Positions 1 through 9,555 are shown, counted from the stretch's first letter. The stretch: 64,000 nt of DNA from Pseudidiomarina gelatinasegens (GCF_004025325.1 NZ_RSFE01000001.1:62001-126000); one strand, 5' to 3'. The notes: generated by a model not told the origin, from the sequence alone. Made by a program: numbers and translations.

Positions 1-863
1 CGCTTTTCGTCTTCCGCTTGTTGAATACGGGCCTGCAATACAGACATCGCCTTGGCGCGGTTCTTATGCTGAGAGCGTTCGTCTTGGCACTCCACCACAA
101 AACCGGTCGGAATGTGAGTAATTCGAATTGCGGAATCAGTTCGGTTAACGTGCTGACCACCGGCTCCGGATGCGCGATAGGTATCAACTCGCAAATCAGC
201 CGGGTTTATTTCAATTGCTTCTGCTTCGGGTATCTCAGGCAATACGGCCACGGTGCAGGCTGATGTATGCACACGCCCTTGCGACTCGGTTTCTGGTACC
301 CGTTGTACACGGTGGCCACCCGATTCAAATTTTAATCGTCCGTAAGCGCCATCACCAGACACGTGGGCAATGACTTCTTTGTAGCCACCATGCTCACCTT
401 CACTTGCGCTGACAATGCTAACCTTCCAGCCATGTTGTTCGCCGTAGCGGCTATACATGCGGAATAAATCGCCAGCAAAAATGGCGGCTTCATCGCCACC
501 CGCACCGGCGCGTATTTCCAGATAACACGGGCGGTCATCGTTTGGATCTTTCGGCAGCAATAGAATCTGCAGTTCTTGCTCAAGTTGTTCTTGCTTCGCT
601 TGCGCTTCGTCTAATTCTGCTTTAGCCATTTCGCGCATTTCAGCGTCGTCTTCTTGCATCATTTCGTTAGCAGCCGCTTCGTCAGCCTGCGCCTGCTGAT
701 AGCTGGTAAAACACTTCACCAGTTCTTCGAGTTGCGAATACTCGCGCGACAACCCACGAAACTTATCTTGATCGCCAATTACACCAGGGTCACTCAATAA
801 GTGCTGAACTTCTTCATAACGTTCTAATAAAGCTTCTAATTTTCGAATAATCGAAGGATTCAT
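1..863 (-). CDS. prfA: Peptide chain release factor 1, 3' end outside window
   Basis: Class I release factor that reads UAA and UAG stop codons on the ribosome and triggers hydrolysis of the peptidyl-tRNA ester bond. About 287 codons are visible; E. coli RF1 has 360 residues, so the C-terminal fifth lies beyond base 1. The catalytic GGQ motif is at residues 235-237 (context [14 protein letters not shown]). The stop-recognition PxT motif is present as PET in [13 protein letters not shown], and the GAGGDEAA segment of the family is intact. An ATG at 866 precedes the chosen ATG at 863, and the sequence [12 protein letters not shown] matches the E. coli start best. It lies 15 bases after hemA, the classic hemA-prfA operon. 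Confidence 0.95.
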   Translation of the reverse strand, partial: MNPSIIRKLEALLERYEEVQHLLSDPGVIGDQDKFRGLSREYSQLEELVKCFTSYQQAQADEAAANEMMQEDDAEMREMAKAELDEAQAKQEQLEQELQILLLPKDPNDDRPCYLEIRAGAGGDEAAIFAGDLFRMYSRYGEQHGWKVSIVSASEGEHGGYKEVIAHVSGDGAYGRLKFESGGHRVQRVPETESQGRVHTSACTVAVLPEIPEAEAIEINPADLRVDTYRASGAGGQHVNRTDSAIRITHIPTGFVVECQDERSQHKNRAKAMSVLQARIQQAEDEK

Positions 864-878
864 CATGCGGTGAGGACC

Positions 879-2129
879 TTACTCGTCATCTGCTATTAAT
901 CGTTGGAATACCGCCAAGGTTTCGTAATCACCGGCAGCCCCAGCTTCACGCATCATTTGCGTTGGCTGATGTAAAAATTGTTTGGTCAGTCGTTGCGCCA
1001 ATTCATTAATGACGTCTTCCGGAGCTTTCCCCGCAGCAAGTTGATTGCGAGCACGTTGTACCTGCTCATTACTCATGTGCTGAGTGCGTTGGCGAAAGTC
1101 ACGAATTACATCAACATGGTCTAACTGTCGCAGCCACGCGGTAAACGCTTGGCTGTGCTCACTGATGATAACTTTGGCTTCTGCTGCGGCTTCTTCGCGG
1201 TTGCGAAGGTTCTCAGTGATAATGCCTTGCAAGTCATCAACCGTGTACAAGTACGCATCATTGAGTTCGTTAACTTGTTCTTCGATATCACGCGGCACCG
1301 CTAAATCAATTAACAACATAGGCTGTCGCCGACGTGCTTTTAACGCGGATTCAATCAAACCCTTACCGATAATTGGCAATGGGCTGGCGGTAGAACTAAT
1401 CACAATATCAGCTTGCGGTAACAGTTCAGGCAATTCCCCCAAGGTGTGGGCTTGCCCGTCAAATTTATCTGCCACAGCACTCGCTCGCGCCAGTGTTCTG
1501 TTGGCAACCATCAGTTGCTTCACGCCATGTTCAGTTAAATGCTGCGCCACCAATTCGGCAGTGTCGCCCGCACCAACTAATAGCACACTGGATTGCGGTA
1601 GTTCCGAAAAGATTTGACGCGCAAGATTCACTGCCGCGTAAGCCACAGAAACCGCATTTTCACCCACTTTGGTTTCATTGCGCACGGTTTTTGCCACGCG
1701 AAAGGTGCTTTGAAACAAACGTTCGAGCACGGTGCCGACACTGGCTTGATTGCGTGCGAATTGATACGCCTGCTTCACTTGCCCTAAAATTTGCGGCTCA
1801 CCCAACACCAACGAATCCAAGCCGCTGGCCACGGCCATTAAATGCTCAATGGCTGCATTGTCTTCGTAGATGTAGCAGTGCTCGCGTAATTGCTCCAGCG
1901 GTAAGCGATGGTAGCCCGCCAGCCAACCAACCAACATGTCGATTGAGGTTGCGCCTTGGCAATACAGCTCAGTGCGGTTACAGGTTGACAGAATGACTGC
2001 TTCGGCCACGCCCGTTTGCTCACGCAACGCTGGCAACGCCTGGTGCAACTGCTCAGGCGAAAAGGCGACTTGCTCCCGTAATGCTACGGAAGCTGTTTTA
2101 TGGTTAACACCGAGTGCGAAAATGGTCAT
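879..2129 (-). CDS. hemA: Glutamyl-tRNA reductase
   Basis: Reduces glutamyl-tRNA(Glu) to glutamate-1-semialdehyde with NADPH, the first committed step of C5 haem synthesis. The 416-residue protein has the N-terminal catalytic domain with nucleophile Cys50 in LSTCNRTELY and His/Lys in GVNHKTAS. A Rossmann NADPH domain (VLLVGAGDTAELVA) and a C-terminal helical dimerisation domain follow. The frame is open up to 2207, but the family start is MTIFALGVNHKT, so I place the ATG at 2129. It is followed by prfA and is divergent from lolB; a good promoter is visible at 2175-2203. Confidence 0.95.
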   Translation of the reverse strand: MTIFALGVNHKTASVALREQVAFSPEQLHQALPALREQTGVAEAVILSTCNRTELYCQGATSIDMLVGWLAGYHRLPLEQLREHCYIYEDNAAIEHLMAVASGLDSLVLGEPQILGQVKQAYQFARNQASVGTVLERLFQSTFRVAKTVRNETKVGENAVSVAYAAVNLARQIFSELPQSSVLLVGAGDTAELVAQHLTEHGVKQLMVANRTLARASAVADKFDGQAHTLGELPELLPQADIVISSTASPLPIIGKGLIESALKARRRQPMLLIDLAVPRDIEEQVNELNDAYLYTVDDLQGIITENLRNREEAAAEAKVIISEHSQAFTAWLRQLDHVDVIRDFRQRTQHMSNEQVQRARNQLAAGKAPEDVINELAQRLTKQFLHQPTQMMREAGAAGDYETLAVFQRLIADDE

Positions 2130-2174
2130 AATAGCAAAAAATTGCGAGCCTCTGGCTACTGCTAAACGCTGGCA

Positions 2175-2203
2175 ATTGTACGTGAAAGCCCGCATGATGA
2201 AAA
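2175..2203 (-). promoter_or_regulatory. Predicted sigma70 promoter for hemA-prfA
   Basis: On the minus strand a TACAAT -10 hexamer (2175-2180) lies 17 bases downstream of TTTTCA (2198-2203). It is about 45 bases upstream of the hemA ATG in the gap shared with the divergent lolB gene. The -35 matches consensus at four of six positions. Prediction only. Confidence 0.5.
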
Positions 2204-2229
2204 GCACACGAACAGGGATAGCTTAGCGA

Positions 2230-2862
2230 ATGAAACGTCTTCTATTAGTAGTACTCACAAGCGGTTGGTTAGCTGCCTGTAGCACAGTGCCTGAACCGGT
2301 CACCCACAGCGACGTTGATGACCGCGCAGTTGCGGCACAACAACAGCAGTTGGAACAACGGGACCAGTGGCGACTAAAAGGACAAATGGCTTTATTCGAC
2401 TTGCGTGAGGACAACCGTCATGGGGTTTATGTTGATTGGTTTTCAAGTGCATCAACCCTTACTATGCGGTTTTCTCATCCGTTGCGTGGCACCTTAGCTC
2501 GCTTGCACCAACAAGATGGTTTAGCGGTACTTACCGACGAAGACGGCAAAGAATACCAGGCCGAATCAGCTGAACAGTTGCTGTTAGAGTATTTTCAAAT
2601 GGATCTACCCATAACGGTGATTAACTCCATTGTTATGGGCAAACAGTTGCCGGGCATGATTGACACCCACTATCAGTTGCGCCGACAGGACCAACAGCAA
2701 CTGGCGTTGCTATCAGATTTTGTCATGATTGCCGCCGACCAACTGTGGCGCGCGCAACTGCGGGAATACACGATGGTTGATGGCACCTTTATGCCACATA
2801 GTATTGATTTAACAACCGACGCGTGGCGCCTCAAACTCAAGGTGTCTGCATGGAGCTTTTAA
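2230..2862 (+). CDS. lolB: Outer-membrane lipoprotein LolB
   Basis: Receives lipoproteins from periplasmic LolA and inserts them into the inner leaflet of the outer membrane. The 210-residue precursor starts with a lipoprotein signal peptide (MKRLLLVVLTSGWLAAC), with the lipobox LAAC giving acylated Cys17 and Ser at +2, as expected for outer-membrane sorting. The body has the LolB pattern RWLKGQMALFD-like strand, YFQMDLPI and the C-terminal [10 protein letters not shown]. It is divergent from hemA, and its end overlaps the start of ispE by 13 bases, the usual lolB-ispE-prs order. Confidence 0.9.
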   Translation: MKRLLLVVLTSGWLAACSTVPEPVTHSDVDDRAVAAQQQQLEQRDQWRLKGQMALFDLREDNRHGVYVDWFSSASTLTMRFSHPLRGTLARLHQQDGLAVLTDEDGKEYQAESAEQLLLEYFQMDLPITVINSIVMGKQLPGMIDTHYQLRRQDQQQLALLSDFVMIAADQLWRAQLREYTMVDGTFMPHSIDLTTDAWRLKLKVSAWSF

Positions 2863-3722
2863 CCTTACCCGCGGTCGCTAAACTCAATTTATTTCTGCAC
2901 ATTGTTGGGCAACGCACCGACGGTTACCATAATTTGCAAACCCTGTTTCAGTTTGTCGACTACGGCGATGAACTGACTTTTCAATTAAATTCAAGCGGTC
3001 AAATCACGCTCAGTTGTTCCGAACCTGCATTGGAGAGCCCTGCCAATTTAGTGGTACAGGCTGCTCAGTTGCTTCACGAGCAAGCGCACGGTCAGTTATC
3101 CGGTATTCACATTCATATCGATAAGAAGCTGCCCTTTGGCGGTGGCTTAGGCGGCGGGTCTTCCGACGCTGCCACCACATTATTGGCGCTGCGACATCTC
3201 TGGCAATTACCAATTCCTGATCGCCAGCTCGAGCAGATCGGCCTACAACTTGGTGCCGATGTTCCAGTATTTTTGCGCGGCCATGCAGCTTTTGCCGAAG
3301 GCGTTGGCGAACAATTAACACCGGCCACCCCACCCTGCCCGTGGTACCTGATTATTCATCCGGGTGTGCAAATTAGTACGCCAAGTATTTTTAAGCACCC
3401 AGACTTAATTCGTAACCACGCACCACTGCAATGGCCGAACTGGAGTTGGGCAAACACCAGCAATGACTGCGAAGTTCTGGTTCGTAAACTTTACCCAGAA
3501 GTTGCCAAGGCCCTCGACTGGTTGGTAGAATACGCGCCTTCTCGATTGACCGGCACCGGTGCATGCCTTTTCGGTCACTTCGAAAACGAATTAGATGCCC
3601 GTGCTGCGTTGCAAAGGATGCCTGCACAGTGGACAGGATTTGTCGCGCGAGGCCTCAATGAAAACCCGGTCTGCCAGCAATTGCGGCAGGCTTCAACTGT
3701 GAACCTAACCAACCAAGATTGA
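2850..3722 (+). CDS. ispE: 4-diphosphocytidyl-2-C-methyl-D-erythritol kinase
   Basis: GHMP-family kinase of the MEP isoprenoid pathway; phosphorylates the 2-hydroxyl of CDP-methylerythritol. The GHMP ATP-binding loop is [17 protein letters not shown] and the N-terminal [18 protein letters not shown] matches the family. The frame is open from 2823, but the ATG at 2850 ([15 protein letters not shown]) is preceded by AAGGTGT at suitable spacing and gives 290 residues, close to the E. coli protein (283). It overlaps lolB by 13 bases and its TGA abuts the ribosome binding site of prs, suggesting translational coupling. Confidence 0.95.
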   Translation: MELLTLPAVAKLNLFLHIVGQRTDGYHNLQTLFQFVDYGDELTFQLNSSGQITLSCSEPALESPANLVVQAAQLLHEQAHGQLSGIHIHIDKKLPFGGGLGGGSSDAATTLLALRHLWQLPIPDRQLEQIGLQLGADVPVFLRGHAAFAEGVGEQLTPATPPCPWYLIIHPGVQISTPSIFKHPDLIRNHAPLQWPNWSWANTSNDCEVLVRKLYPEVAKALDWLVEYAPSRLTGTGACLFGHFENELDARAALQRMPAQWTGFVARGLNENPVCQQLRQASTVNLTNQD

Positions 3723-3730
3723 GGTTTAGT

Positions 3731-4678
3731 GTGCCTGACATGAAGCTCTTTGCTGGCAATGCGACGCCAGAACTCGCCAAAAAAATTGCCGACCGCCTAT
3801 TTATTAAACTCGGTGACGCCGATGTTGGCCGTTTTAGTGACGGTGAAATCAGCGTTATGATCAACGAAAATGTTCGTGGTTCGGACGTCTTTATTATTCA
3901 ATCTACCTGTGCACCAACCAACGACAACCTCATGGAGTTGGTAGTTATGGTCGATGCGCTACGCCGCGCTTCTGCTGGCCGCATCACGGCTGTCATTCCA
4001 TATTTCGGTTATGCACGCCAGGATCGCCGCGTACGTTCTGCGCGAGTGCCAATTACTTCAAAGGTAGTTGCTGACTTTTTATCTAGCGTTGGCGTTGATC
4101 GGGTATTAACTGTCGACCTGCATGCCGAACAAATTCAAGGCTTTTTCGATGTGCCAGTAGACAACGTGTTTGGTAGCCCGGTGTTAATGGAACATCTACG
4201 CCAGCAAGAATTCCATAATCCTGTGGTGGTTTCACCGGATATTGGCGGTGTTGTACGCGCACGCGCCATCGCAAAATTACTGAATGACATCGACTTAGCA
4301 ATCATCGATAAACGCCGTCCACGCGCTAACGAGTCGCAAGTAATGCATATCATTGGTGACATTCAAGACCGCGACTGCATCATTGTTGATGACATGATTG
4401 ATACCGGCGGCACCTTGTGCAAAGCCGCAGATGCACTGAAAAAGAACGGTGCACGCCGCGTATTTGCTTACGCCACGCACCCAGTTTTTTCGGGCAACGC
4501 GTTTGAGAACATTCGCGACTCGCAAATTGACCGTGTCATTGTCACTGACAGTATCCCGCTTAGTGAAGAAATGAAGAGCCTGGATAAGGTTCATCAATTG
4601 ACCTTAAGCGGCATGTTGTCTGAAGCGCTGCGCCGCGTCAGTAACGAAGAATCTATCTCAGCGATGTTCGAGTATTGA
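3731..4678 (+). CDS. prs: Ribose-phosphate pyrophosphokinase (PRPP synthetase)
   Basis: Makes 5-phosphoribosyl-1-diphosphate from ribose 5-phosphate and ATP, feeding purine, pyrimidine, histidine, tryptophan and NAD synthesis. Near-identical to the E. coli enzyme over long stretches: the catalytic flexible loop region [15 protein letters not shown], the PRPP-binding loop [12 protein letters not shown], and the C-terminal [12 protein letters not shown] chose GTG at 3731 ([10 protein letters not shown]), preceded by GAGG at 3721-3724, giving 315 residues, the E. coli length; an in-frame TTG at 3719 lacks a ribosome binding site. It follows ispE by 8 bases. Confidence 0.96.
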   Translation: MPDMKLFAGNATPELAKKIADRLFIKLGDADVGRFSDGEISVMINENVRGSDVFIIQSTCAPTNDNLMELVVMVDALRRASAGRITAVIPYFGYARQDRRVRSARVPITSKVVADFLSSVGVDRVLTVDLHAEQIQGFFDVPVDNVFGSPVLMEHLRQQEFHNPVVVSPDIGGVVRARAIAKLLNDIDLAIIDKRRPRANESQVMHIIGDIQDRDCIIVDDMIDTGGTLCKAADALKKNGARRVFAYATHPVFSGNAFENIRDSQIDRVIVTDSIPLSEEMKSLDKVHQLTLSGMLSEALRRVSNEESISAMFEY

Positions 4679-4684
4679 TTGAAT

Positions 4685-4721
4685 TTCGAGGGCTTCAGTG
4701 GTAATATTCCGCGCCCTCGAA
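4685..4721 (+). terminator. Hairpin after prs, possible weak terminator
   Basis: A perfect 9-bp inverted repeat (TTCGAGGGC at 4685-4693, GCCCTCGAA at 4713-4721) with a 19-base loop sits directly after the prs stop. There is no T-run behind it, so it may be a partial or factor-dependent terminator, or an mRNA 3' stabiliser. Confidence 0.35.
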
Positions 4722-4749
4722 TAAGCAAGACATATTTTTGAGGAACTTG

Positions 4750-4784
4750 TCGGGTATTTGGTCGCGAATATCCGGCTTATTTTT
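4750..4784 (+). promoter_or_regulatory. Leader hairpin with T-rich tail upstream of rplY
   Basis: TCGGGTATT (4750-4758) pairs with AATATCCGG (4767-4775) through nine pairs including two G-T wobbles, loop of 8, followed by CTTATTTTTATTT and then the rplY ribosome binding site (CGGAG) 16-20 bases later. It could terminate prs transcripts or attenuate rplY. The position suits autogenous control of a ribosomal protein, but that is inference. Confidence 0.35.
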
Positions 4785-4804
4785 ATTTAACGGAGACACT
4801 CCAT

Positions 4805-5476
4805 ATGTCAACTATCGATTTTACTATCCAAGCAGAATTGCGTACGGATACAGGGAAAGGTGCGAGCCGCCGCCTGCGTCGTGCGGAAAAACTGCCTGCA
4901 ATTTTATACGGTGCTGATAAAGAAGCGATTTCAATCACGTTGGATCACAACAAAGTGAACAACATGGCTGACTACGAAGCATTCTACTCACACATTCTGA
5001 CTTTGGTTATCGACGGCAAGAAGCACGAAACTATCTTGAAAGACGTTCAACGTCACCCGTACAAGCCTAAATTGACTCACTTGGATTTCCAACGTGTTGT
5101 TAAAGGTCAGAAACTGCACACTCACGTACCTGTTCACTTCACCAACGAAGCGACAGCTGTTGGCGTGAAAGAAGAAGGTGGTGTTGTTGTTCACCACGTT
5201 GCAGATTTAGAAATCTCTTGCTTGCCAAAAGATCTGCCTGAGTTCGTTGAAGTTGATATCGCGAACTTGAAATTAGGCGAAACCTTGCACTTAACCGACC
5301 TGAACATGCCAAAAGGTGTTGAGCTGGTTGAGTTAACTAAAGGCGAAGATCACGACCAAGCAGTTGTTTCAATCACTGCGCCACGTGTAGAAAAAGAAGC
5401 GGAAGAAACTGAAGAAGTATCAGCTGAAGTTCCTACTGCTAAAGAAGCGAAAGAAGAAGACAAAGACGCTGAATAA
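4805..5476 (+). CDS. rplY: 50S ribosomal protein L25, long CTC/TL5 form
   Basis: 5S rRNA-binding protein of the large subunit. At 223 residues this is the two-domain general-stress (CTC) form, not the 94-residue E. coli form. The N-terminal L25 domain (about 1-92, with GKGASRRLRR and the GADKE loop) is followed by the TL5 C-terminal domain (about 100-190, LHTHVPVHF to TAPRVEKE) and a strongly acidic Glu/Asp/Lys/Ala tail to the end. Start ATG at 4805 has GGAG upstream. pth starts 6 bases after the stop, and the pair rplY-pth is a frequent operon. Confidence 0.93.
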   Translation: MSTIDFTIQAELRTDTGKGASRRLRRAEKLPAILYGADKEAISITLDHNKVNNMADYEAFYSHILTLVIDGKKHETILKDVQRHPYKPKLTHLDFQRVVKGQKLHTHVPVHFTNEATAVGVKEEGGVVVHHVADLEISCLPKDLPEFVEVDIANLKLGETLHLTDLNMPKGVELVELTKGEDHDQAVVSITAPRVEKEAEETEEVSAEVPTAKEAKEEDKDAE

Positions 5477-5482
5477 GGTCTT

Positions 5483-6076
5483 ATGTCGACAATTCGCTTA
5501 CTCGTGGGCCTGGGTAATCCAGGCCCCGAATACTCCCAAACACGTCACAATGCAGGCTTCTGGCTAGTCGAGCAGTACGCTCGTATGCACGGCCATACAC
5601 TCCAGCCTGACACCAAATTCTTTGGCAATAGCACCCGTATTCAAAAAGGCGGCATGGACTTGCGCGTTTTACAGCCAATGCAATTTATGAATCGCAGTGG
5701 TAACGCAGTAGCCAGCCTTGCAAATTTTTATAAAATTGCACCCGAAGAAATCTTGGTCGCTTATGACGAGTTAGACTTGCCTCCTGGCGTTGCTAAATTC
5801 AAAACGGGCGGCGGTACAGGCGGACATAACGGCATTAAAGACATTGTGGCTCGCTTAGGTAGCCATGATTTTCATCGCTTACGTATTGGTATCGGTCATC
5901 CTGGTGATAAAAGTAAAGTAACCGGATGGGTGTTGGGAAAAGCATCACAAGCTGACCAACTATTGATGGACGATACCATTACGGAAGCCTGCCGCAGCAT
6001 TGATATCTTGTTGCAACAAGATATGCGCGCGGCACAACAGCATTTACACAGTTTTAAAGCACAGAGAGAGAAATAA
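5483..6076 (+). CDS. pth: Peptidyl-tRNA hydrolase
   Basis: Cleaves the ester link of peptidyl-tRNAs dropped from stalled ribosomes, recycling tRNA. 197 residues, the usual length. The catalytic His22 lies in [10 protein letters not shown], Asn12 in GLGNPG, and the catalytic Asp and substrate Asn in YDELDLPPG and [12 protein letters not shown]. The [15 protein letters not shown] strand is intact. The ATG at 5483 has AAGG eight bases before it, inside the short rplY-pth gap. ychF follows after 2 bases, as in E. coli. Confidence 0.95.
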   Translation: MSTIRLLVGLGNPGPEYSQTRHNAGFWLVEQYARMHGHTLQPDTKFFGNSTRIQKGGMDLRVLQPMQFMNRSGNAVASLANFYKIAPEEILVAYDELDLPPGVAKFKTGGGTGGHNGIKDIVARLGSHDFHRLRIGIGHPGDKSKVTGWVLGKASQADQLLMDDTITEACRSIDILLQQDMRAAQQHLHSFKAQREK

Positions 6077-6078
6077 GC

Positions 6079-7170
6079 ATGGGATTCAAGTGTGGTATCG
6101 TCGGCTTGCCGAACGTAGGTAAATCAACGCTGTTTAACGCGCTGACCAAAGCTGGTATTGAAGCAGCTAACTTTCCTTTCTGTACCATTGAGCCAAATAC
6201 TGGCGTGGTTGCAGTGCCTGATCCGCGTTTAGATGAACTGGCCGCCATTGTTAACCCGCAACGTGTAGTACCAACCACCATGGAGTTTGTCGACATTGCT
6301 GGCTTGGTTAAAGGCGCGTCTAAAGGTGAAGGCCTCGGTAACCAATTTCTTGCCAACATTCGTGAAACGGATGCGATTGGTCACGTTGTGCGTTGTTTTG
6401 AAAATGACAACATTGTGCACGTTGCCGGTAAAGTTGACCCCGCTGAAGACATTGAAGTTATCAACACAGAGTTGGCGTTGGCTGACTTGGATAGCGTCGA
6501 AAAAGCGATCCATCGTCAAGGTAAAAAGGCGAAAGGCGGCGACAAACAAGCTGCTGCTGAAATTGCGGTACTACAAAAACTATTGCCCGCACTCGAGAAC
6601 GGCGAAATGGCCCGTTCAGTTGCCCTTAGTGATGATGAAAAAGCCACTATTCGCAGCTACAACCTGTTAACGATGAAACCGACCATGTACATCGCTAACG
6701 TGAATGACGACGGCTTTGAAAACAACCCTTACCTCGACAAAGTACGCGCCATTGCAGCCACCGAAAACGCTATTGTGGTTCCAGTTTGTGCCGAAATCGA
6801 ATCTGAAATCGCTGAACTTGATGACGAAGAGAAAGCTGAATTTATGGCTGACTTAGGGCTAACAGAGCCAGGTTTAAATCGCGTTATTCGCGGCGGCTAT
6901 CAGTTGCTTAACTTGCAAACTTACTTTACCGCTGGGGTGAAGGAAGTGCGCGCATGGACCATTCCTGTTGGCGCTACCGCACCACAGGCAGCTGGCAAGA
7001 TTCACACCGACTTTGAAAAAGGCTTTATTCGTGCTGTGGTTGTTGGTTATGACGACTACATTACGCACAAAGGCGAACAAGGTGCGAAAGAAGCTGGTAA
7101 GCGTCGTGAAGAAGGCAAAGAATACATTGTGAAAGACGGTGATGTAATCTTGTTCCGGTTTAACGTTTAA
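6079..7170 (+). CDS. ychF: Redox-responsive Obg-like ATPase YchF
   Basis: P-loop nucleotide hydrolase of the Obg family that prefers ATP, binds ribosomes and influences the oxidative stress response. 363 residues, identical in length to the E. coli protein. G1 is GLPNVGKS at residues 9-16, G3 is [17 protein letters not shown], and the altered G4 is NVND. A coiled-coil insertion is followed by the TGS domain (about 280-363) ending [12 protein letters not shown]. It is transcribed with pth; downstream it runs into the heptamer repeat at 7182. Confidence 0.95.
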   Translation: MGFKCGIVGLPNVGKSTLFNALTKAGIEAANFPFCTIEPNTGVVAVPDPRLDELAAIVNPQRVVPTTMEFVDIAGLVKGASKGEGLGNQFLANIRETDAIGHVVRCFENDNIVHVAGKVDPAEDIEVINTELALADLDSVEKAIHRQGKKAKGGDKQAAAEIAVLQKLLPALENGEMARSVALSDDEKATIRSYNLLTMKPTMYIANVNDDGFENNPYLDKVRAIAATENAIVVPVCAEIESEIAELDDEEKAEFMADLGLTEPGLNRVIRGGYQLLNLQTYFTAGVKEVRAWTIPVGATAPQAAGKIHTDFEKGFIRAVVVGYDDYITHKGEQGAKEAGKRREEGKEYIVKDGDVILFRFNV

Positions 7171-7181
7171 AGAGCAAGAGC

Positions 7182-7230
7182 GATATTAGATATTAGATAT
7201 TAGATATTAGATATTAGATATTAGATATTG
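7182..7230 (+). repeat. Heptamer tandem repeat (GATATTA)7
   Basis: Six perfect GATATTA units (7182-7223) plus a seventh variant GATATTG (7224-7230), lying 11 bases after the ychF stop and overlapping the last codons of the convergent sulfurtransferase gene. Seven bases is not a multiple of three, so unit gain or loss would change the reading frame of that gene's tail. The same unit occurs at 42078-42111 and 44311-44409. Confidence 0.95.
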
Positions 7231-8078
7231 GGTCGATGGGGAGCTGCGGATTAGCGCCCCATTCGGACCATGATCCATCATAAAGCTGCACTTCACTGAA
7301 GCCCGCAATGCGCGCCGCAACCAACAAAATACACGCAGTAATACCTGAACCACAGGTTAAAACCAAATGTGGGGATTTTGGGCCAACGAGCGACACAAAC
7401 ATATCTTCGAGCTCCGCCGACTTTTTAAATCTGTTGTCATCCAGCACATCAAGAAATGGTAGATTAAACGACCCACGAATATGACCACTGCGCATTCCTT
7501 TGTGCGGCTCTTCTTTTTGGCCCAAATAACGCTCGCGTGAACGTGCATCGATAATGCTGCTAGCCCCGCTTTGCGTTGCTGCTAAAACTTGTTTGGCCGT
7601 AACCAACCATTCTTTCTCAAACTTTGCGACAAAGTTTCCACGGGCCGATTTCGGCCGTGCATGTTCGGTATCCGCAGGATAGCTGTCCGCAAGCCATTGC
7701 GGTAATCCACCGTCCAAAATATAAACCTGTTTAAAGCCCATCGATTTGAAGATCAACCCAAGCGCGCGGCGACGAGTAAATACCCTGATTATCGTAAAGC
7801 ACCAAGGTGTCGTCTTTATTAATGCCTAAAGTTTGTGTTGCTAAAGTAACCTGCTCAGCCGTCGGAAATGTATTCGGCAAACTCGTGCTGGTATCTGTAA
7901 AATTTTTCTCTAAAGCCATGTCCAGCGAATTTGGTATGACAGTGAGTTCGTTGTATTCAAGGGGAGTACGCCCCGCAACTTTTTTCATGCTTGCATCAAG
8001 CACATGCAAATTAGGTTGCGATTTATGTTCAGCCAACCACTTGGTTGTTACTAGACACGATTTATCTGACGTACTCAT
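7214..8078 (-). pseudogene. sseA: 3-mercaptopyruvate sulfurtransferase, frameshifted
   Basis: Two-domain rhodanese that would transfer sulfur from 3-mercaptopyruvate to thiols or cyanide. The N-terminal part (8078 down) reads normally through LYDNQGIYSSPRAW and then hits TAA at 7731-7733. The C-terminal part continues in the next frame from about 7756 as IFKSMGFKQVYILDGG. Removing one G from the GGG at 7757-7759 (minus strand) joins them into about 287 residues, close to E. coli SseA (281). The active-site loop CGSGITA, typical of mercaptopyruvate rather than thiosulfate enzymes, is intact in the second half. The last residues and the stop codon come from the heptamer repeat. It may be a true mutation or a base error. 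Confidence 0.85.
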
Positions 8079-8150
8079 ACCTTATCATTCCATTTGCTAA
8101 AGGTTGTTTACTTAGAGCTTAATTGCCGTGCGGGAATCTACAGCTATCAA

Positions 8151-9527
8151 TCATTGATAACCAATAGAAACCGCAATCAACATCGCTATCGCACAAGCAA
8201 AAATAAGCTTCAGCATCAGCGGCGCTACAAACTTAAACCAACGTTCGTAAGGCACACCTGCTAAGCCTAATATGCCCATCAACACTGGGTTGGTGGGTAC
8301 AATCATATTCATCAAGCCGTCGCCCATTTGAAACGCTAACACAGCTATTTGGCGACCAATACCGGCGGTGTCTGCAATCGGAACCATAATCGGCATGGTC
8401 ACAAACGCCTGACCACTGCCCGACGGAATAAACAGGTTCAACAAGCTCTGGATAATTAACATGCTAACCGCACCAAAATGCGCACCAAAAGCCTCAACTG
8501 GCATTGCCAGATAGTAAATAACGGTGTCGAGTACTTGCCCATGCTCCATAATCATTGCAATTGAGCGCGCGAAACCAATCAGTAGCGCAGTTGCAGTTAG
8601 CTCCGCGGCCCCTTCAATAAACTTATTGGCCGCATCGTTGGCACCCATGTGTGCGACCAAAGCCGCAAATAAACCAAACCCAAGAAACAGTGCACTGAGT
8701 TCAACAAGGTACCAACCGTGTTCTTTGATGCCCCACACCAATAGCCCAAGCACCACGACGAAGCCCATCAAAATAATTTTATGGCGTCCTGTAAGTGCTG
8801 GGTAGTCCTCGGCATCAGTGCTTTTAGCAGGAGTTATATCAGCCAGTAGCGAATTATTTGGGTCTGCAGCCACACGCTTCGCATAGCGGTACACATGGTG
8901 AAAACCAATGGCGAATAACACCGGCCACAGTGCAAGGCGATACCATAAGCCAGAAGCTGGCGGTACTTCAGCAATGGCTTGTGCGATTAACAGCGTAAAC
9001 GGGTTGAACAATGACAAGCCGTAACCAATGCCATAGCCAACAATTAAAATTCCCATAGCGGTGATGCCATCGAGCTTTAATGCGCGGCACAATGCCACCA
9101 GCATGGCTACAAATATGAGATATTCTTCGGCTACCCCAATCAAGGCCGAAAAAATACCGAAGGTCAGCATACCGCCCAAAATGAGCCAACCGGTTTTATC
9201 TGCAAACTTTTTCAGGAGCAAGCCAATCACCGCATCAAGCATTCCTGTCGCGCGCAAGATGCCCATAACACCGCCTATCAACAAGACAAAGAAAATCACG
9301 CCTTGCGCATCACCCAGTGCTTGTGGAATAACAGTAAACAGTGTCAGGGGCGACAGTATGGGTTGCTCTGCTAGCACGCTATAGGTGCCAGGCTGCACTA
9401 CCGTTTGCCCAATGTCATTTACGCTGCGTTCAAATTCTCCAGCTGGAATAACCCAAGTCAGCACCAGTGCGGCAACCATCATGTACATCATGAGAACTAA
9501 GGTGTGCGGTATTTTTATTTTTATCAT
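8151..9527 (-). CDS. YfcC-family carrier (basic amino acid / C4-dicarboxylate type)
   Basis: Polytopic inner-membrane protein of 458 residues with about 12 hydrophobic segments, beginning IKIPHTLVLMMYMMVAALVLTW. The opening IPHTLVLM, the WVIPAGEFER loop after the first helix and the repeated glycine-rich segments (IGGVMGILRATGMLD, IVGYGIGYGLSLFNPFT, IIQSLLNLFIPSGSGQAF) are characteristic of YfcC, a branch of the ion transporter superfamily with ArcD and DcuC. The substrate cannot be read from sequence. It lies 28 bases after the haemoglobin gene on the same strand, so it could be a fifth cistron of that operon or separately transcribed. Confidence 0.85.
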   Translation of the reverse strand: MIKIKIPHTLVLMMYMMVAALVLTWVIPAGEFERSVNDIGQTVVQPGTYSVLAEQPILSPLTLFTVIPQALGDAQGVIFFVLLIGGVMGILRATGMLDAVIGLLLKKFADKTGWLILGGMLTFGIFSALIGVAEEYLIFVAMLVALCRALKLDGITAMGILIVGYGIGYGLSLFNPFTLLIAQAIAEVPPASGLWYRLALWPVLFAIGFHHVYRYAKRVAADPNNSLLADITPAKSTDAEDYPALTGRHKIILMGFVVVLGLLVWGIKEHGWYLVELSALFLGFGLFAALVAHMGANDAANKFIEGAAELTATALLIGFARSIAMIMEHGQVLDTVIYYLAMPVEAFGAHFGAVSMLIIQSLLNLFIPSGSGQAFVTMPIMVPIADTAGIGRQIAVLAFQMGDGLMNMIVPTNPVLMGILGLAGVPYERWFKFVAPLMLKLIFACAIAMLIAVSIGYQ

Positions 9528-9555
9528 GGGAGAACTAACCTACTCTCTTTAATTG

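Noticed and set aside
7182-7230. CRISPR array
   Set aside because: Units are 7 bases without spacers; no cas genes anywhere in the window.
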